A DNA stretch of 64,000 bases from Clostridia bacterium (GTDB lineage: Bacteria; Bacillota; Limnochordia; DTU080; RSA5). Positions 1 to 8,019 of the stretch are shown piece after piece; the first letter of the stretch is position 1; each line of letters starts with the position of its first letter. Below the pieces are notes generated by a model. The model was not told the origin of the DNA. It searched no databases and saw only the letters and a list, made by a program, of their open reading frames with translations. The stretch is taken from positions 1 to 64,000 of the forward strand of contig PKEX01000006.1 in NCBI GenBank assembly GCA_002919235.1, given 5' to 3'. The translations under genes were made by a program, and so were the position numbers.

Positions 1-89
1 GCGGAGGAGGTGGGATTCGAACCCACGTCACCCTTTTGGGGTGGCACGATTTCCAGTCGTGTGCGCTAGGCCAGCTACGCGACTCCTCC
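1..89 (-). tRNA. tRNA-Ser(GGA), 3' CCA cut by window edge
   Basis: The reverse complement folds as a class II tRNA: acceptor GGAGGAG pairs with CTCCTCC, the anticodon loop is CTGGAAA (anticodon GGA), a long variable arm is present, and the T arm carries GGTTCGAATCC. Only the first base of a possible encoded CCA lies inside the window. It is the downstream partner of a second tRNA-Ser on the same strand. Confidence 0.95.
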
Positions 90-140
90 GTGGCCACACT
101 GTACGCCGCAGACCGCGGCGGAAAAGTAATATGGAAAACG

Positions 141-232
141 TGGCGGAAGGGGAGGGATTTGAACCCTCGAGGCGCCTTGCAGCGCCTAACGGTTTTCGAG
201 ACCGCCTCTTTCGGCCGCTCAGACACCCTTCC
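141..232 (-). tRNA. tRNA-Ser(CGA)
   Basis: Reading the minus strand, acceptor GGAAGGG pairs with CCCTTCC, the anticodon loop is CTCGAAA (anticodon CGA, codon UCG), the long variable arm has a GGCGC/GCGCC stem, the T loop is GGTTCAAATCC, and CCA is encoded at 143-141. It lies between tadA and tRNA-Ser(GGA), all on one strand, so the three may be co-transcribed. Confidence 0.96.
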
Positions 233-261
233 GCGAACCTTTTTGTCTCGCACCCACGGCG

Positions 262-729
262 CTAACGCAAGCGGCGGAAAAAGTCCCGCATCAACATGGC
301 ACACTCTTCTTGCAGGACCCCGCCGGTCACCGCGGCCCGGTGGTTGAGCCGCTCGTCAGAGAGCAAGCGGTAGAGCGTATCCACCGCCCCCGCCTTGGGG
401 TCGGCGGCGCCGTACACCACCCGGTCGATCCGGGCGAGGACGATGGCGCCTGCACACATCGGGCAGGGCTCAATTGTAACATACAAGCTACAGCCTGTCA
501 ATCGCCACGAGCCCAGGCGGCGGGAGGCTTCCCGCACCGCCAGGATCTCGGCGTGCGCCGTGGGATCCTGCGCGGTCTCCCGGAGGTTGTGCCCCCGGCC
601 GATCACGGCGCCGTCCGGACCCGTCACCACCGCGCCGATGGGAACCTCGCCCATGGCAAAGGCCTTGCGCGCCTCGGCGATGGCCTCGCGCATCAAGGAC
701 TCGTCGCGCTCGCGCAGGTCGCTCGCCAT
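262..729 (-). CDS. tadA: tRNA-specific adenosine deaminase TadA
   Basis: This 155-residue zinc deaminase converts A34 to inosine in tRNA-Arg(ACG). The sequence has the cytidine/deoxycytidylate deaminase signature HAE (zinc ligand and catalytic Glu) followed by PCPMCAGA (two Cys ligands), and the FFRRLR-type basic C-terminus usual in the family. The ORF extends 17 codons further upstream, but the start chosen (MASDLRERD) has GGAGG about 9 nt before it and gives the normal family length. It precedes the two tRNA-Ser genes on the minus strand, as tadA commonly sits near tRNA-Ser, the SRP RNA and dnaX in Bacillota. High confidence. Confidence 0.96.
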   Translation of the reverse strand: MASDLRERDESLMREAIAEARKAFAMGEVPIGAVVTGPDGAVIGRGHNLRETAQDPTAHAEILAVREASRRLGSWRLTGCSLYVTIEPCPMCAGAIVLARIDRVVYGAADPKAGAVDTLYRLLSDERLNHRAAVTGGVLQEECAMLMRDFFRRLR

Positions 730-827
730 CCGCCAGGGCCTCCTCGCCGCGCGGCCAGCCGCGCGCAGACACAGTACCATTATACCACAAGCTGGCGGAG
801 CGCGGAGCGCCGCGGGCAGGTCCCGGA

Positions 828-1019
828 TCAGCTCTTTGTGGGGCGGCGCTCGCGCGCGTTTCGCCTCCCGGCTACGTCGGCGTTGTCGCCGGTTTCGAAG
901 AGCTCCCCATCATCGGGGTTGTCCAGCACCACCAGTCCCTCGTCGCTCTTCTTGGGGCGCCGCGAGGGCTGGGGCGCCTTTGGCTTCGACGGATCGTGCC
1001 GTTCTCTTGCTCGGGTCAT
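828..1019 (-). CDS. Small charged hypothetical protein (63 aa)
   Basis: The ATG is preceded by GGGAGG at about 8 nt, the best support that this is a real gene. The predicted product is soluble and very polar: a basic N-terminus (KPKAPQPSRRPKK), an acidic middle (NPDDGELFETGDNADV) and a basic end. No family is recognised, and it is likely largely disordered. It reads toward tadA and away from the SRP RNA promoter, so it could be the first gene of a small operon with tadA and the tRNA-Ser pair. Confidence 0.5.
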   Translation of the reverse strand: MTRARERHDPSKPKAPQPSRRPKKSDEGLVVLDNPDDGELFETGDNADVAGRRNARERRPTKS

Positions 1020-1145
1020 GGTAGGCCTCCCGTGAGAGAAGTGGAGGGCGAGCCGCCCCCGGTCACGGTTAGCATCGCCGGAAAAGGACCGAGTCGTGCC
1101 GGGGGATTTTTGCCGGGGCTCCCGGCGTCACTGATGCGGCCTTCC

Positions 1146-1175
1146 TTGACACCGCTCGCTTCCGCCCGGTATAAT
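1146..1175 (+). promoter_or_regulatory. Sigma-A promoter of SRP RNA
   Basis: A perfect -35 TTGACA (1146-1151) and a perfect -10 TATAAT (1170-1175) are separated by 18 bp. The expected start near 1183 agrees with the 5' end of Bacillus-type SRP RNA. Confidence 0.9.
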
Positions 1176-1182
1176 GAATCTC

Positions 1183-1473
1183 CCAGGATTGTGGAGTTTG
1201 CCGTGCTAAGCGGGGAGGTAGCGGTGCCCTGTACCCGCAATCCGCTATAGCGGGGCTGAATTCCCTCCCGAGGTCGCATCGCTTTGGGGTCCGGAGCCTG
1301 CAAGTGGCGTTGAGGGCCGGGTCTTGTGCAACGGGACCTCGTGAACCCCGTCAGGTCCGGAAGGAAGCAGCGGTAAGCGAGAGCTCTCGTGTGCCGCGAG
1401 GGTGCCTGGCCTGAGCTAACTGCAGGAGTGCCGCTCGGGGCGGTCGATCGACGGCGGGTGCACGGCGTTTTTT
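1183..1473 (+). ncRNA. ffs: Signal recognition particle RNA, large Bacillus type
   Basis: The universally conserved helix 8 motif GTCAGGTCCGGAAGGAAGCA is present. The 5' Alu-domain block CGGGGAGGTAGCGGTGCCCT and the 3' segment with GAGCTAACTGC, ending in GTGCACGGC before a T run, closely resemble the B. subtilis scRNA, so this is the large form with an Alu domain. GCCGTG near 1200 can pair with CACGGC near 1461 to close the molecule. The RNA scaffolds Ffh for co-translational membrane targeting. Its position directly before dnaX is the standard Bacillota arrangement. The exact 5' end is inferred from the promoter. Confidence 0.95.
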
Positions 1474-1490
1474 CGCGTCCCATCGCGGCG

Positions 1491-1521
1491 GAGCAGCCCG
1501 GGCCAAAGGTCCGGGCTGCTC
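1491..1521 (+). terminator. Strong hairpin after SRP RNA
   Basis: An 11-bp perfect stem GAGCAGCCCGG/CCGGGCTGCTC has a 9-nt loop. No T tract follows it, so intrinsic termination is uncertain; the T run at 1468-1473 just upstream belongs to the SRP RNA end. It may act as an RNA processing or attenuation structure before dnaX. Confidence 0.5.
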
Positions 1522-1607
1522 GCGTGCCGGCATCCACTGCCGTCCCGCACCGAAAGGAGTCGCCTGCCGCCTGGGCGAATGTTGAGCGAAGATGCCCGGG
1601 AGTGAGC

Positions 1608-3476
1608 GTGTTGGCATACCTTTCCCTCTACCGCAAGTGGCGCCCGCAAACCTTCGACGACGTGGTCGGACAGGAGCACGTCGTCCGCACGCTGAAGAAC
1701 GCGCTGGACGCGCGCCGGGTCGCTCACGCCTACATGTTCGCCGGCCCGCGGGGCACCGGCAAGACCACCCTGGCCCGCCTGCTCGCGAAAGGGCTCAACT
1801 GTGAAAAGGGGCCTACCGGCTCCCCTTGCAACCAGTGTGCCAACTGCATCCGGATCGCCCAGGGGAGCAGCGTCGACGTGATCGAGATCGACGGCGCCTC
1901 CAACCGCGGCATCGACGAGATCCGGGACGTGCGGGAAAGGGTGAAGTTCGCACCCGCCGAGGGCGAGTACAAGGTCTACATCATCGACGAGGTCCATATG
2001 CTGACGACGGAGGCCTTCAACGCCCTGCTCAAGGTGTTGGAGGAGCCCCCCCGTCACGTGGTGTTCGTCTTCGCCACCACCGAGCCCCACCGGATCCCGG
2101 CGACCATCGTCTCCCGGTGCCAGAAGTTTGACTTCCGCCCGCTGGCGCCCGACGAAATCGTCTCCCACCTGCGCAAGGTCGCGGAACATGAAGGGGTGAG
2201 CGTCGAGGCCGAGGCGCTGGAGCTTTTGGCGCGGCATGCCGGAGGCGGCATGCGGGACGCTCTGAGCTACCTGGACCAGTGCATCGCCTTCGGCCAGGGG
2301 AGCGTCACCCAGGCGGTGGTCGCGCAGGCTCTGGGCGTCGTCGAATCCCAGAGGATCGAAGAGCTGGCCGAAAGCTTGGCGGCGGAGGACCTGGGCCGCT
2401 GCCTTCTGCTGGTGAAAGAGGTGGCGGATGCCGGGCGGGACCTGCGGCAGTTTGCGGCGGATGCCGTGCGCTATTTCCGGGATCTGCTGGTGCTCACCGC
2501 CGCGCCCGGAAGCGACCGCCTGGTTTACCTGCCCGCCGGGGCCCGGGCCCGGGCCCGGGAGATGGCGGGCTGCTTTTCGCTCTCGCGGTTGGTGGAAATC
2601 ATCGAGGCGCTGGGACGGGCCGAGAGCGACATGCGCTGGGCATCCACGCCCCAGCTCTCGCTGGAGCTGGCCCTGATCCAGCTGCTGAGAGGGGAGGCCC
2701 GTGGGGAATGGCAGGCGCTCGCCCGGAGGGTCGAGGCCCTGGAGCGCCGGCTCGAGACGCCCGGCGCCGCCCCGCCCGCCTCTCTCTCTGCCGCCGGTGA
2801 CGGCGCGCGGGAGGCCCGGGAGCAGCCGGAGGCTCAAGGCGAAGTGCCCGCAGGGAAGGAGGAGGCGATCCCCGCCGGGGCAGCAGCCGCCCCCGGCCCG
2901 GGCGGAGAGGTTTCCCCGGAGCCGGCGGTGGGAGATCCGCAGCTCCTGGCTCTCGTCCGCTCCCAGTGGCCCCGGGTGCTGGAGCAGCTGCGGGCTGCCC
3001 GCTTCGTGCAGCAAGAGGCATTCCTCAGGGAGGGCGTTCCGGCAGCCGTTCAAGGCGATACAGTCATCGTCGCGTTCTCGCCCAGCCACCGCTTTCACCA
3101 GGCCAACATGGAAAAGGATAAGAACCGGCAGGCCGTGGAGAAGGTGATGTCCCAGGTCTTCGGCCGGCCGCTCAAAATGCGGGCGGTGCTCAGCAGCGGC
3201 AGTGGGCCTTTCCCGTCCCCGGCGGATTCCGGCGGTCCCCGGGACGGGGAAGGACGTTCCCCGGCTGGCCCGCCTCGAAGCGTGACGCCGGAGCGCGCAA
3301 GACCGGGCGCCTCGCCCGCGCCGGGAGGCGGGGATGAGGACGGCCGGGCAGCAGTCCCCGGAGAACCCGGGGGCGAGCCCATCGATCCTGCCGAGATCGA
3401 CGAGCCCATCGTCCGGGCGGCCCTGAACCTCTTCGGCGGCCGGATCACCCGGATTGAGCGAACGGAGGCCGAGTGA
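1608..3476 (+). CDS. dnaX: DNA polymerase III subunits gamma/tau
   Basis: This is the clamp-loader ATPase that loads the beta sliding clamp. The protein (about 622 aa) begins near LAYLSLYRKWRPQTFDDVVG, with Walker A GPRGTGKTT, a four-Cys zinc module ending CNQCANC, Walker B IIDEVHM, and the sensor region IPATIVSRCQKFDF. A long Ala/Pro/Glu-rich linker follows, then a tau-type C-terminal domain. The start is one of several clustered codons (GTG 1602, GTG 1608, TTG 1611); GTG 1608 is 5 nt after GGGAG. The track ORF starts about 73 codons upstream inside the SRP RNA region and is too long. No E. coli-like A-rich slippery site was seen, so a programmed gamma form is not supported. It is followed at once by ybaB and recR, the classic order. 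Confidence 0.96.
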   Translation: MLAYLSLYRKWRPQTFDDVVGQEHVVRTLKNALDARRVAHAYMFAGPRGTGKTTLARLLAKGLNCEKGPTGSPCNQCANCIRIAQGSSVDVIEIDGASNRGIDEIRDVRERVKFAPAEGEYKVYIIDEVHMLTTEAFNALLKVLEEPPRHVVFVFATTEPHRIPATIVSRCQKFDFRPLAPDEIVSHLRKVAEHEGVSVEAEALELLARHAGGGMRDALSYLDQCIAFGQGSVTQAVVAQALGVVESQRIEELAESLAAEDLGRCLLLVKEVADAGRDLRQFAADAVRYFRDLLVLTAAPGSDRLVYLPAGARARAREMAGCFSLSRLVEIIEALGRAESDMRWASTPQLSLELALIQLLRGEARGEWQALARRVEALERRLETPGAAPPASLSAAGDGAREAREQPEAQGEVPAGKEEAIPAGAAAAPGPGGEVSPEPAVGDPQLLALVRSQWPRVLEQLRAARFVQQEAFLREGVPAAVQGDTVIVAFSPSHRFHQANMEKDKNRQAVEKVMSQVFGRPLKMRAVLSSGSGPFPSPADSGGPRDGEGRSPAGPPRSVTPERARPGASPAPGGGDEDGRAAVPGEPGGEPIDPAEIDEPIVRAALNLFGGRITRIERTEAE

Positions 3477-3479
3477 GCC

Positions 3480-3794
3480 ATGAACGTGCAAAAGATGATG
3501 AAGCAAGTGCAAAAGATGCAGGCCGAGATGATGAAAGTCCAGGAAGCCCTGGCCGAAAAGACGGTGGAGGGCTCGGCGGGCGGGGGCGCGGTGGCGGTGA
3601 CGGCCAACGGGCACCTCGAGATCGTCGCCGTCAAGATCGACCCCGCCGCGGTGGATCCGAGCGACGTGGAGATGCTGGAGGACCTGGTCCTTACCGCCGT
3701 GAACGACGCGTTGAAAAAGGCCCAAGAGATGGCGTCTCAAGCCATGGCGCAGGTGACCGGCGGTTTGGGCCTTCCGGGGCTGCCCGGTTTTTGA
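3480..3794 (+). CDS. ybaB: Nucleoid-associated protein YbaB/EbfC
   Basis: This 104-residue DNA-binding dimer has the Met-rich N-terminal helix ([16 protein letters not shown]), the [15 protein letters not shown] beta segment and the [18 protein letters not shown] helix typical of the family. The ATG begins 3 nt after the dnaX stop, with GGAGGCC inside the end of dnaX acting as the ribosome site, so translation is probably coupled. It lies between dnaX and recR as in most bacteria. Confidence 0.95.
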   Translation: MNVQKMMKQVQKMQAEMMKVQEALAEKTVEGSAGGGAVAVTANGHLEIVAVKIDPAAVDPSDVEMLEDLVLTAVNDALKKAQEMASQAMAQVTGGLGLPGLPGF

Positions 3795-3816
3795 GAGGGA
3801 GTAGGGCGGCGCATCC

Positions 3817-4416
3817 ATGGCGACCTTCGCACGGCCCATCGCCCGTCTGATCGAAGAACTGACTAAGCTACCGGGGATCGGCCCCAAGACGGCGCAGCGG
3901 CTGGCGCTCCACATCGTCACCTTGCCCCGGGAAGAGGCGCACGCCCTGGCCGGCGCCATCGTGGAGGCCCGCGAGAAGACCATCCAGTGCTCGGTCTGCT
4001 GCAACCTCACCGACGTCGACCCGTGCCGCATCTGCACCCACGAGAGCCGGGACCGCTCGCTGCTGTGCGTGGTGGAGGATCCCAAGGACGTGATCGCGCT
4101 GGAAAGGACGCGCGAGTTCAAGGGCGTCTACCATGTGCTCCACGGCGCCATTTCGCCGATGGAGGGGATCGGCCCGCAGGACCTGCGCATCCAGGAGCTC
4201 CTGCAGCGGCTGCAGGGCGGCGAGGTGAAAGAGATCGTCCTGGCCACCGATCCCAACCCGGAAGGAGAGGCCACCGCGATGTACCTCGCGCGGCTGATCA
4301 AGCCGCTGGGAATCCGCGTCACCCGGATGGCCCACGGCATGCCGGTGGGAGGAGACCTGGAGTACATCGACGAGGTGACCCTCACGAAGGCGCTGGAAGG
4401 CCGCCGGGAGATGTAA
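3817..4416 (+). CDS. recR: Recombination mediator RecR
   Basis: This 199-residue component of the RecFOR gap-repair pathway contains the N-terminal HhH ([17 protein letters not shown]), the Cys4 zinc finger with CSVC and CRIC, and a TOPRIM domain with [12 protein letters not shown] and [15 protein letters not shown]. It ends with the conserved [20 protein letters not shown] segment. Length and order are normal for RecR, and it is 22 nt downstream of ybaB in the dnaX operon. Confidence 0.97.
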   Translation: MATFARPIARLIEELTKLPGIGPKTAQRLALHIVTLPREEAHALAGAIVEAREKTIQCSVCCNLTDVDPCRICTHESRDRSLLCVVEDPKDVIALERTREFKGVYHVLHGAISPMEGIGPQDLRIQELLQRLQGGEVKEIVLATDPNPEGEATAMYLARLIKPLGIRVTRMAHGMPVGGDLEYIDEVTLTKALEGRREM

Positions 4417-4482
4417 GCCGGAATAGTTTGAACACGGCCCGCCTATACTGTCCAAGGATTCCCTCACCAGGAGGCGGTGGCC

Positions 4483-4803
4483 GTGGCCGGCTGGTGGCGT
4501 GCACTGGTGGCCAAAGTATGGGACTGGCTGGTGCTCGACGATCCCTTGCCCCGGCGCTCCGGGCGGCGGGCCGAGGTGGACAACGTGGACAAAGCGGTGG
4601 AAAAGGCCCGCGCCGAGTGGCAAGCCGCCCGGCTCTACTTCGAAAACGTCACCGATCCCGAGCTCATCGACCACGCCATCTTCTCCTTGGAGGCGGCGGA
4701 GCGAAAGTACATGTACCTGCTGCGGCAGGCGGAAGCGTCCCGGGGCGGCTTGCCGCGGGACGCAGGAGGCGCCGGCGCCGCGCGCGCCGACGCCACCGGC
4801 TGA
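4483..4803 (+). CDS. DUF2508 (YaaL-like) protein
   Basis: This 106-residue soluble protein is recognised by the AEWQAARLYFENVTDPELIDHAIF and AERKYMYLLRQA segments characteristic of the YaaL family encoded after recR in many spore-formers. Its function is unknown. Start GTG 4483 is 8 nt after AGGAGG; the track start GTG 4477 would leave only 2 nt. The C-terminal tail is low-complexity Gly/Ala. In Bacillus bofA usually follows, but here the next gene is convergent and no bofA is present. Confidence 0.85.
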   Translation: MAGWWRALVAKVWDWLVLDDPLPRRSGRRAEVDNVDKAVEKARAEWQAARLYFENVTDPELIDHAIFSLEAAERKYMYLLRQAEASRGGLPRDAGGAGAARADATG

Positions 4804-4822
4804 CGGTGCCAGGCCGGAGCCC

Positions 4823-5446
4823 TCACGCTTCTCGGGCGGGCGCCGCGCCCAGGGCCCGGAGGAAGAAGTCCAGCGCCTGGCCGCGGATGGCGTCAGGCTG
4901 GGCTCCCCGGTGCTCGGCGGCAAACTGGAAGAGGCTGAGCCGCGCGCCGAAAATGATGGCGGCCGCGAGGGCCGCATCGATAGACGGGGCGAAGACGCCC
5001 TGGCGCTGGCCTTCCTCGATCACCGATTGGATCAGCCGGACGTATCGCTCCCGCGCCGCCCGCATCTGATCGCGCAGCTCGTGCGCCATCCCCACCATCT
5101 CGCCCGAAGCCAGGATTTGTGCCAGGGGAGCGTGGCGGCGCCAGAAATCGAATTCGACGCCCGCGAGCACCAGGAGTTTCTCCTTGGCTCCCTGGACCTG
5201 GGCGATTCGCTTTTCCATCTCGTTCAAGTGGGCGCGGGTGACGGAATCGATCAGCTCGCTGACCAGCGCCAGCTTGCTCTCGAAGTAGAGGTAGATGGTG
5301 CCCTTGCCGACGCCGGCCTTCTCGGCGATCTCGTCGATGGTGGCCGGGTGGTACCCCTTCTCCGTGATGACGGCCAGCGCGGCGTTCATGATGGCCTGCT
5401 TCTTACCCCCCTCCAGCGGGGCGCGGGGGCTGCGCTCTTCCGGCAC
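4823..5446 (-). CDS. TetR/AcrR-family repressor of the efflux operon
   Basis: The N-terminal TetR helix-turn-helix is clear (IMNAALAVITEKGYHPATIDEIA, then AGVGKGTIYLYFESKLALVSELI), followed by an all-helical ligand-binding/dimer domain; 207 aa is normal. It starts with GTG a few bases after the second TolC-family gene and is the last cistron of the five-gene operon. A TetR-type palindrome overlaps the operon promoter near 12540, so negative autoregulation by an efflux substrate is likely. Regulator identity is strong; the ligand is unknown. Confidence 0.93.
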   Translation of the reverse strand: MPEERSPRAPLEGGKKQAIMNAALAVITEKGYHPATIDEIAEKAGVGKGTIYLYFESKLALVSELIDSVTRAHLNEMEKRIAQVQGAKEKLLVLAGVEFDFWRRHAPLAQILASGEMVGMAHELRDQMRAARERYVRLIQSVIEEGQRQGVFAPSIDAALAAAIIFGARLSLFQFAAEHRGAQPDAIRGQALDFFLRALGAAPAREA

Positions 5447-5452
5447 CGGCCC

Positions 5453-6955
5453 TCACCACCCCTGAAGCCCGTGGACGATCTGGCTCAAAGTCTCCAGGTC
5501 CCACGCCGCCGCGGCGGCCAGCCGGACCACGGCCAGCTCGTAGTCGAAGCGGGCCGAGACGGCGGCGGCCACCGCCTGCCAGAGCTGCATCGCGGCCGCG
5601 TCCACCTGGAGGCGGGAGCTCATGCCCAAAGCCGCCTTGGCCTCTTCGGTCTCGAGCTCGAGGTGGGCCAGCAGCGCCCGCTCCGACGCCATGAGGAGCG
5701 CCTCGTAAGCGCTCACCAGCTCCGCATGGCGCCCCTCGACGTCGAGGGCGACGCCGTGCAGCGCTTCATCGAGGCCGAGCTCGGCTTGGCGCAGCAGCTG
5801 TCCGGCGCGGTGAGCGGCCGCCCTGGAGGCGCCACTGTCCCAGAGGTTGTAGGTGACCCGAACCCCGAGGCTCCAGTCGACTTCGTCCTTGGGGGCCTGC
5901 GTCACCGCGGAGAGCTCGGAAGGGATCGCCCGGTCGAACCGCCATCCCGTCACGGACGCCTGGGCCACCCCCTCGTCGTCCACGGTGAGGCTGGCCCTGA
6001 TTTGCCCGGGCCACGTCGCACCGGCGGTAAGCTGGATGTCCGGCCGCCGGTCGAGCTTGACCTTCTCGACGCCGAGGCGGGCCAGGGCCACCGCGGCCCG
6101 GGCGTTCTGCACCTCCGGCCGGTTCGCCTTCGCGCGTTCCACCAGCTCTTCCAGGCTCTCCTGCCAGGGCACCGCCCTTTCCGGCCAAAACGCGGGATGG
6201 CGCCCGGCGATCATCTCCAAGGCTTCCTCCACCTCGATCACGTCGAGGTCGAGGATGTCGACGCCCGCCGGGTCGAGGCCCAGGAGGCGGGCCAGGCGCT
6301 GCCAGGCGATGTCGAGCAGGCGCCGGGAGGCGTCGCGCCTTTGGACCGCTTCCTCGTGGGCAAGGCGCGCTGCGCGCACTTGCGCCTCCGTGTGGGCGCC
6401 CAGGACCGCCTGCTCCTCGGCGGCCTCCAGCGAATCCCGGGTGAGCGCTACGGCTCGCTCGAGGATCCGGTGCCGGATGAGCGCCAGCTCCAGCTGGCGG
6501 TAGGCCTCGTAGGCGGTGACGCCGATCTCTCGCAGCCGGGCCAGGTAGTCGCGCTCGGCCTGCTCGCGCTGGAGGCGTGCCTCCTCCAGGGCCAGGGCGG
6601 TGCTGCCCCGGACAGCCAGGGCTTTGCGGGCGGCGACCGTAGCGGAGAACGTGTTGAGGGGATCGCCGCCCAGCACGGGCGCGAGCTGCTCCGAGCGGGA
6701 AAGCGTGTCGTCGAGGACGGCGTCGAAGCGCCAGCCCAAGAGCATGGACTCCAGGTTGACGCTGGCGGCCAGGGCCGCCTCCAGCTGGGCCCGGGCAATG
6801 GCCGCCTGGGGACTCTCCCGCAGGGCCAGCCCCACGGCCTCCGCGGCCGTGGGGATCTCGACGGGGGCTGCCACGGCCGGCGCCGGGGCGGCGGGGAGGG
6901 GGAGCGCCAAGGCCGCAGCCAGTACCATCAGGAAAAGCGCAGCACGGGTGTTCAC
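5453..6955 (-). CDS. TolC-family outer-membrane efflux protein, full length
   Basis: This 500-aa protein has a signal peptide (leucine/alanine-rich core ending AVAA). Two OEP repeats of long Ala/Glu/Arg-rich helices are separated by segments that look like the TolC beta-strand insertions: LLGWRFDAVLDDTLS in the first repeat, and the longer IQLTAGATWP to VDWSLGVRVTYNLWDSG stretch in the second. It is therefore likely to form a trimeric alpha/beta barrel crossing an outer membrane. The ATG overlaps the stop of the preceding TolC-like gene by 4 bp. Presence in a Bacillota-type genome implies a diderm envelope. Confidence 0.9.
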   Translation of the reverse strand: MNTRAALFLMVLAAALALPLPAAPAPAVAAPVEIPTAAEAVGLALRESPQAAIARAQLEAALAASVNLESMLLGWRFDAVLDDTLSRSEQLAPVLGGDPLNTFSATVAARKALAVRGSTALALEEARLQREQAERDYLARLREIGVTAYEAYRQLELALIRHRILERAVALTRDSLEAAEEQAVLGAHTEAQVRAARLAHEEAVQRRDASRRLLDIAWQRLARLLGLDPAGVDILDLDVIEVEEALEMIAGRHPAFWPERAVPWQESLEELVERAKANRPEVQNARAAVALARLGVEKVKLDRRPDIQLTAGATWPGQIRASLTVDDEGVAQASVTGWRFDRAIPSELSAVTQAPKDEVDWSLGVRVTYNLWDSGASRAAAHRAGQLLRQAELGLDEALHGVALDVEGRHAELVSAYEALLMASERALLAHLELETEEAKAALGMSSRLQVDAAAMQLWQAVAAAVSARFDYELAVVRLAAAAAWDLETLSQIVHGLQGW

Positions 6956-8019
6956 GGTGTGACTCCGCCTTCGAGCGGCCTCGAGACGGCCCGCTCATAG
7001 CGGGCCCGGGCCAGGTTGTAGTCGTAGATGGCATGGACGTAATCGGTCCGGGCGCTGTTGAGAGCGGCCTGGGCGCCCATCACCTGGACCAGCGGGGCCA
7101 TGTCCACCTCGTACAGGCTCTGGGCGACCCGGAGGTTCTCTTCGGCCTCCTCGACGCTCTTGGCCAGGGCGGAGAGGCGCCGGGCGGCGTCCTGCAGCGC
7201 CAGGTGCGCCTGGCGGATCTCCAGCTGGATGCCGCGCCGCACCTGCTCGAGGCCGTTTTCCGCCTTGGCCAGCGCCACTTTGGCCAGCTCCAGCGCGAGT
7301 TCGGGCGTGTAGTCGTTGTCGAACAGCTCCACCTGCTTGGCTGCGGCTTCGACGGCCAGGCGTGCTTGAAGCACTTCGATCCGGTGCTCCAAGGCGAAGG
7401 CGATGTCCGCGTCCGGCGACGTCTCGTACGGCTCAAAAGCGAACTCCGACGGGAGAGGCGCGATGGGTTCAGCGAAATCGACGCCCAGCACTCGCCGGAA
7501 GTTGAGCAGGGCAATCTCGTACCCGCCCCGGGCCTGCGCCAGGTTGGCTTCGGTCTGGGCTACTTGGCTCGCAGCGCTGAGCACGTCGGCCTGCGTCCCC
7601 GTCCCCCGGGCGAAGCGCTGCTCTGCAATCTCCAGCTGCCTGCGGGAGACGCGCAGCGCCTCTTCCAGCACGGCGACGAGATTTTGGGCGCGGAGGACGG
7701 CGTAGTAGGCCTCTTCCACCTCGAGTTTCAGGTCGAACTGGTCCAAGAGCAGCTGCCGCCGGGCGATTTCCGCCTGGCGCTCTGCTTGGAGGAGCGCCGT
7801 CGGCGACGGCTGGACGAGGTTGTTCGCTCGCGCCTGCTGCAGGTTGAGCTCCGCTTCGAGGACGTTGAGGCGGCTCAAGGCCAGAGAGAGGCTGTTTTCC
7901 CACGCCAATGCCACCGCGTCCTCCAGCGAGACGTAGGCCAGGCCGCCGCCCTCCTGGGCGCGAACCGCCGGTGAGAGCAGCAGCGCCAGGATGAGCCCGG
8001 CGAGAGCGATGCGCTTCAT
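6952..8019 (-). CDS. Short TolC-like protein lacking the beta-barrel insertions
   Basis: This 355-aa exported protein has signal peptide MKRIALAGLILALLLSPAVRA and two helical OEP-like repeats (SLEDAVALAWENSLSLALS; EQRFARGTGTQADVLSAASQVAQTEANLAQA; DMAPLVQVMGAQAALNSARTDY). The places where TolC proteins carry their beta strands are only short loops (ANNLVQPSPTALLQAE and DNDYTPELALELAKVAL), so the 12-stranded barrel seems absent. The start chosen overlaps the RND stop by 4 bp; the track start is 19 codons earlier. It may build a periplasmic helical tunnel or partner the full-length TolC encoded next. Family fold is confident, role inferred. Confidence 0.82.
   Translation of the reverse strand: MKRIALAGLILALLLSPAVRAQEGGGLAYVSLEDAVALAWENSLSLALSRLNVLEAELNLQQARANNLVQPSPTALLQAERQAEIARRQLLLDQFDLKLEVEEAYYAVLRAQNLVAVLEEALRVSRRQLEIAEQRFARGTGTQADVLSAASQVAQTEANLAQARGGYEIALLNFRRVLGVDFAEPIAPLPSEFAFEPYETSPDADIAFALEHRIEVLQARLAVEAAAKQVELFDNDYTPELALELAKVALAKAENGLEQVRRGIQLEIRQAHLALQDAARRLSALAKSVEEAEENLRVAQSLYEVDMAPLVQVMGAQAALNSARTDYVHAIYDYNLARARYERAVSRPLEGGVTP

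Noticed and set aside
36-347. ORFs across the tRNA-Ser genes
   Set aside because: They read through two clear tRNA genes and the end of tadA.
1016-1537. ORFs over the SRP RNA locus
   Set aside because: Overlap a well-supported structural RNA and have no ribosome site.
1608-3476. Programmed frameshift producing a gamma subunit in dnaX
   Set aside because: No A-AAA-AAG-like slippery heptamer with a downstream hairpin was seen.
1416-4121. 901-aa minus-strand ORF
   Set aside because: Antisense shadow of dnaX, ybaB and recR; long open antisense frames are expected at this GC content and the translation is His/Arg/Leu-rich without domains.
4499-7000. 833-aa plus-strand ORF
   Set aside because: Shadow of the TetR and TolC genes on the minus strand.
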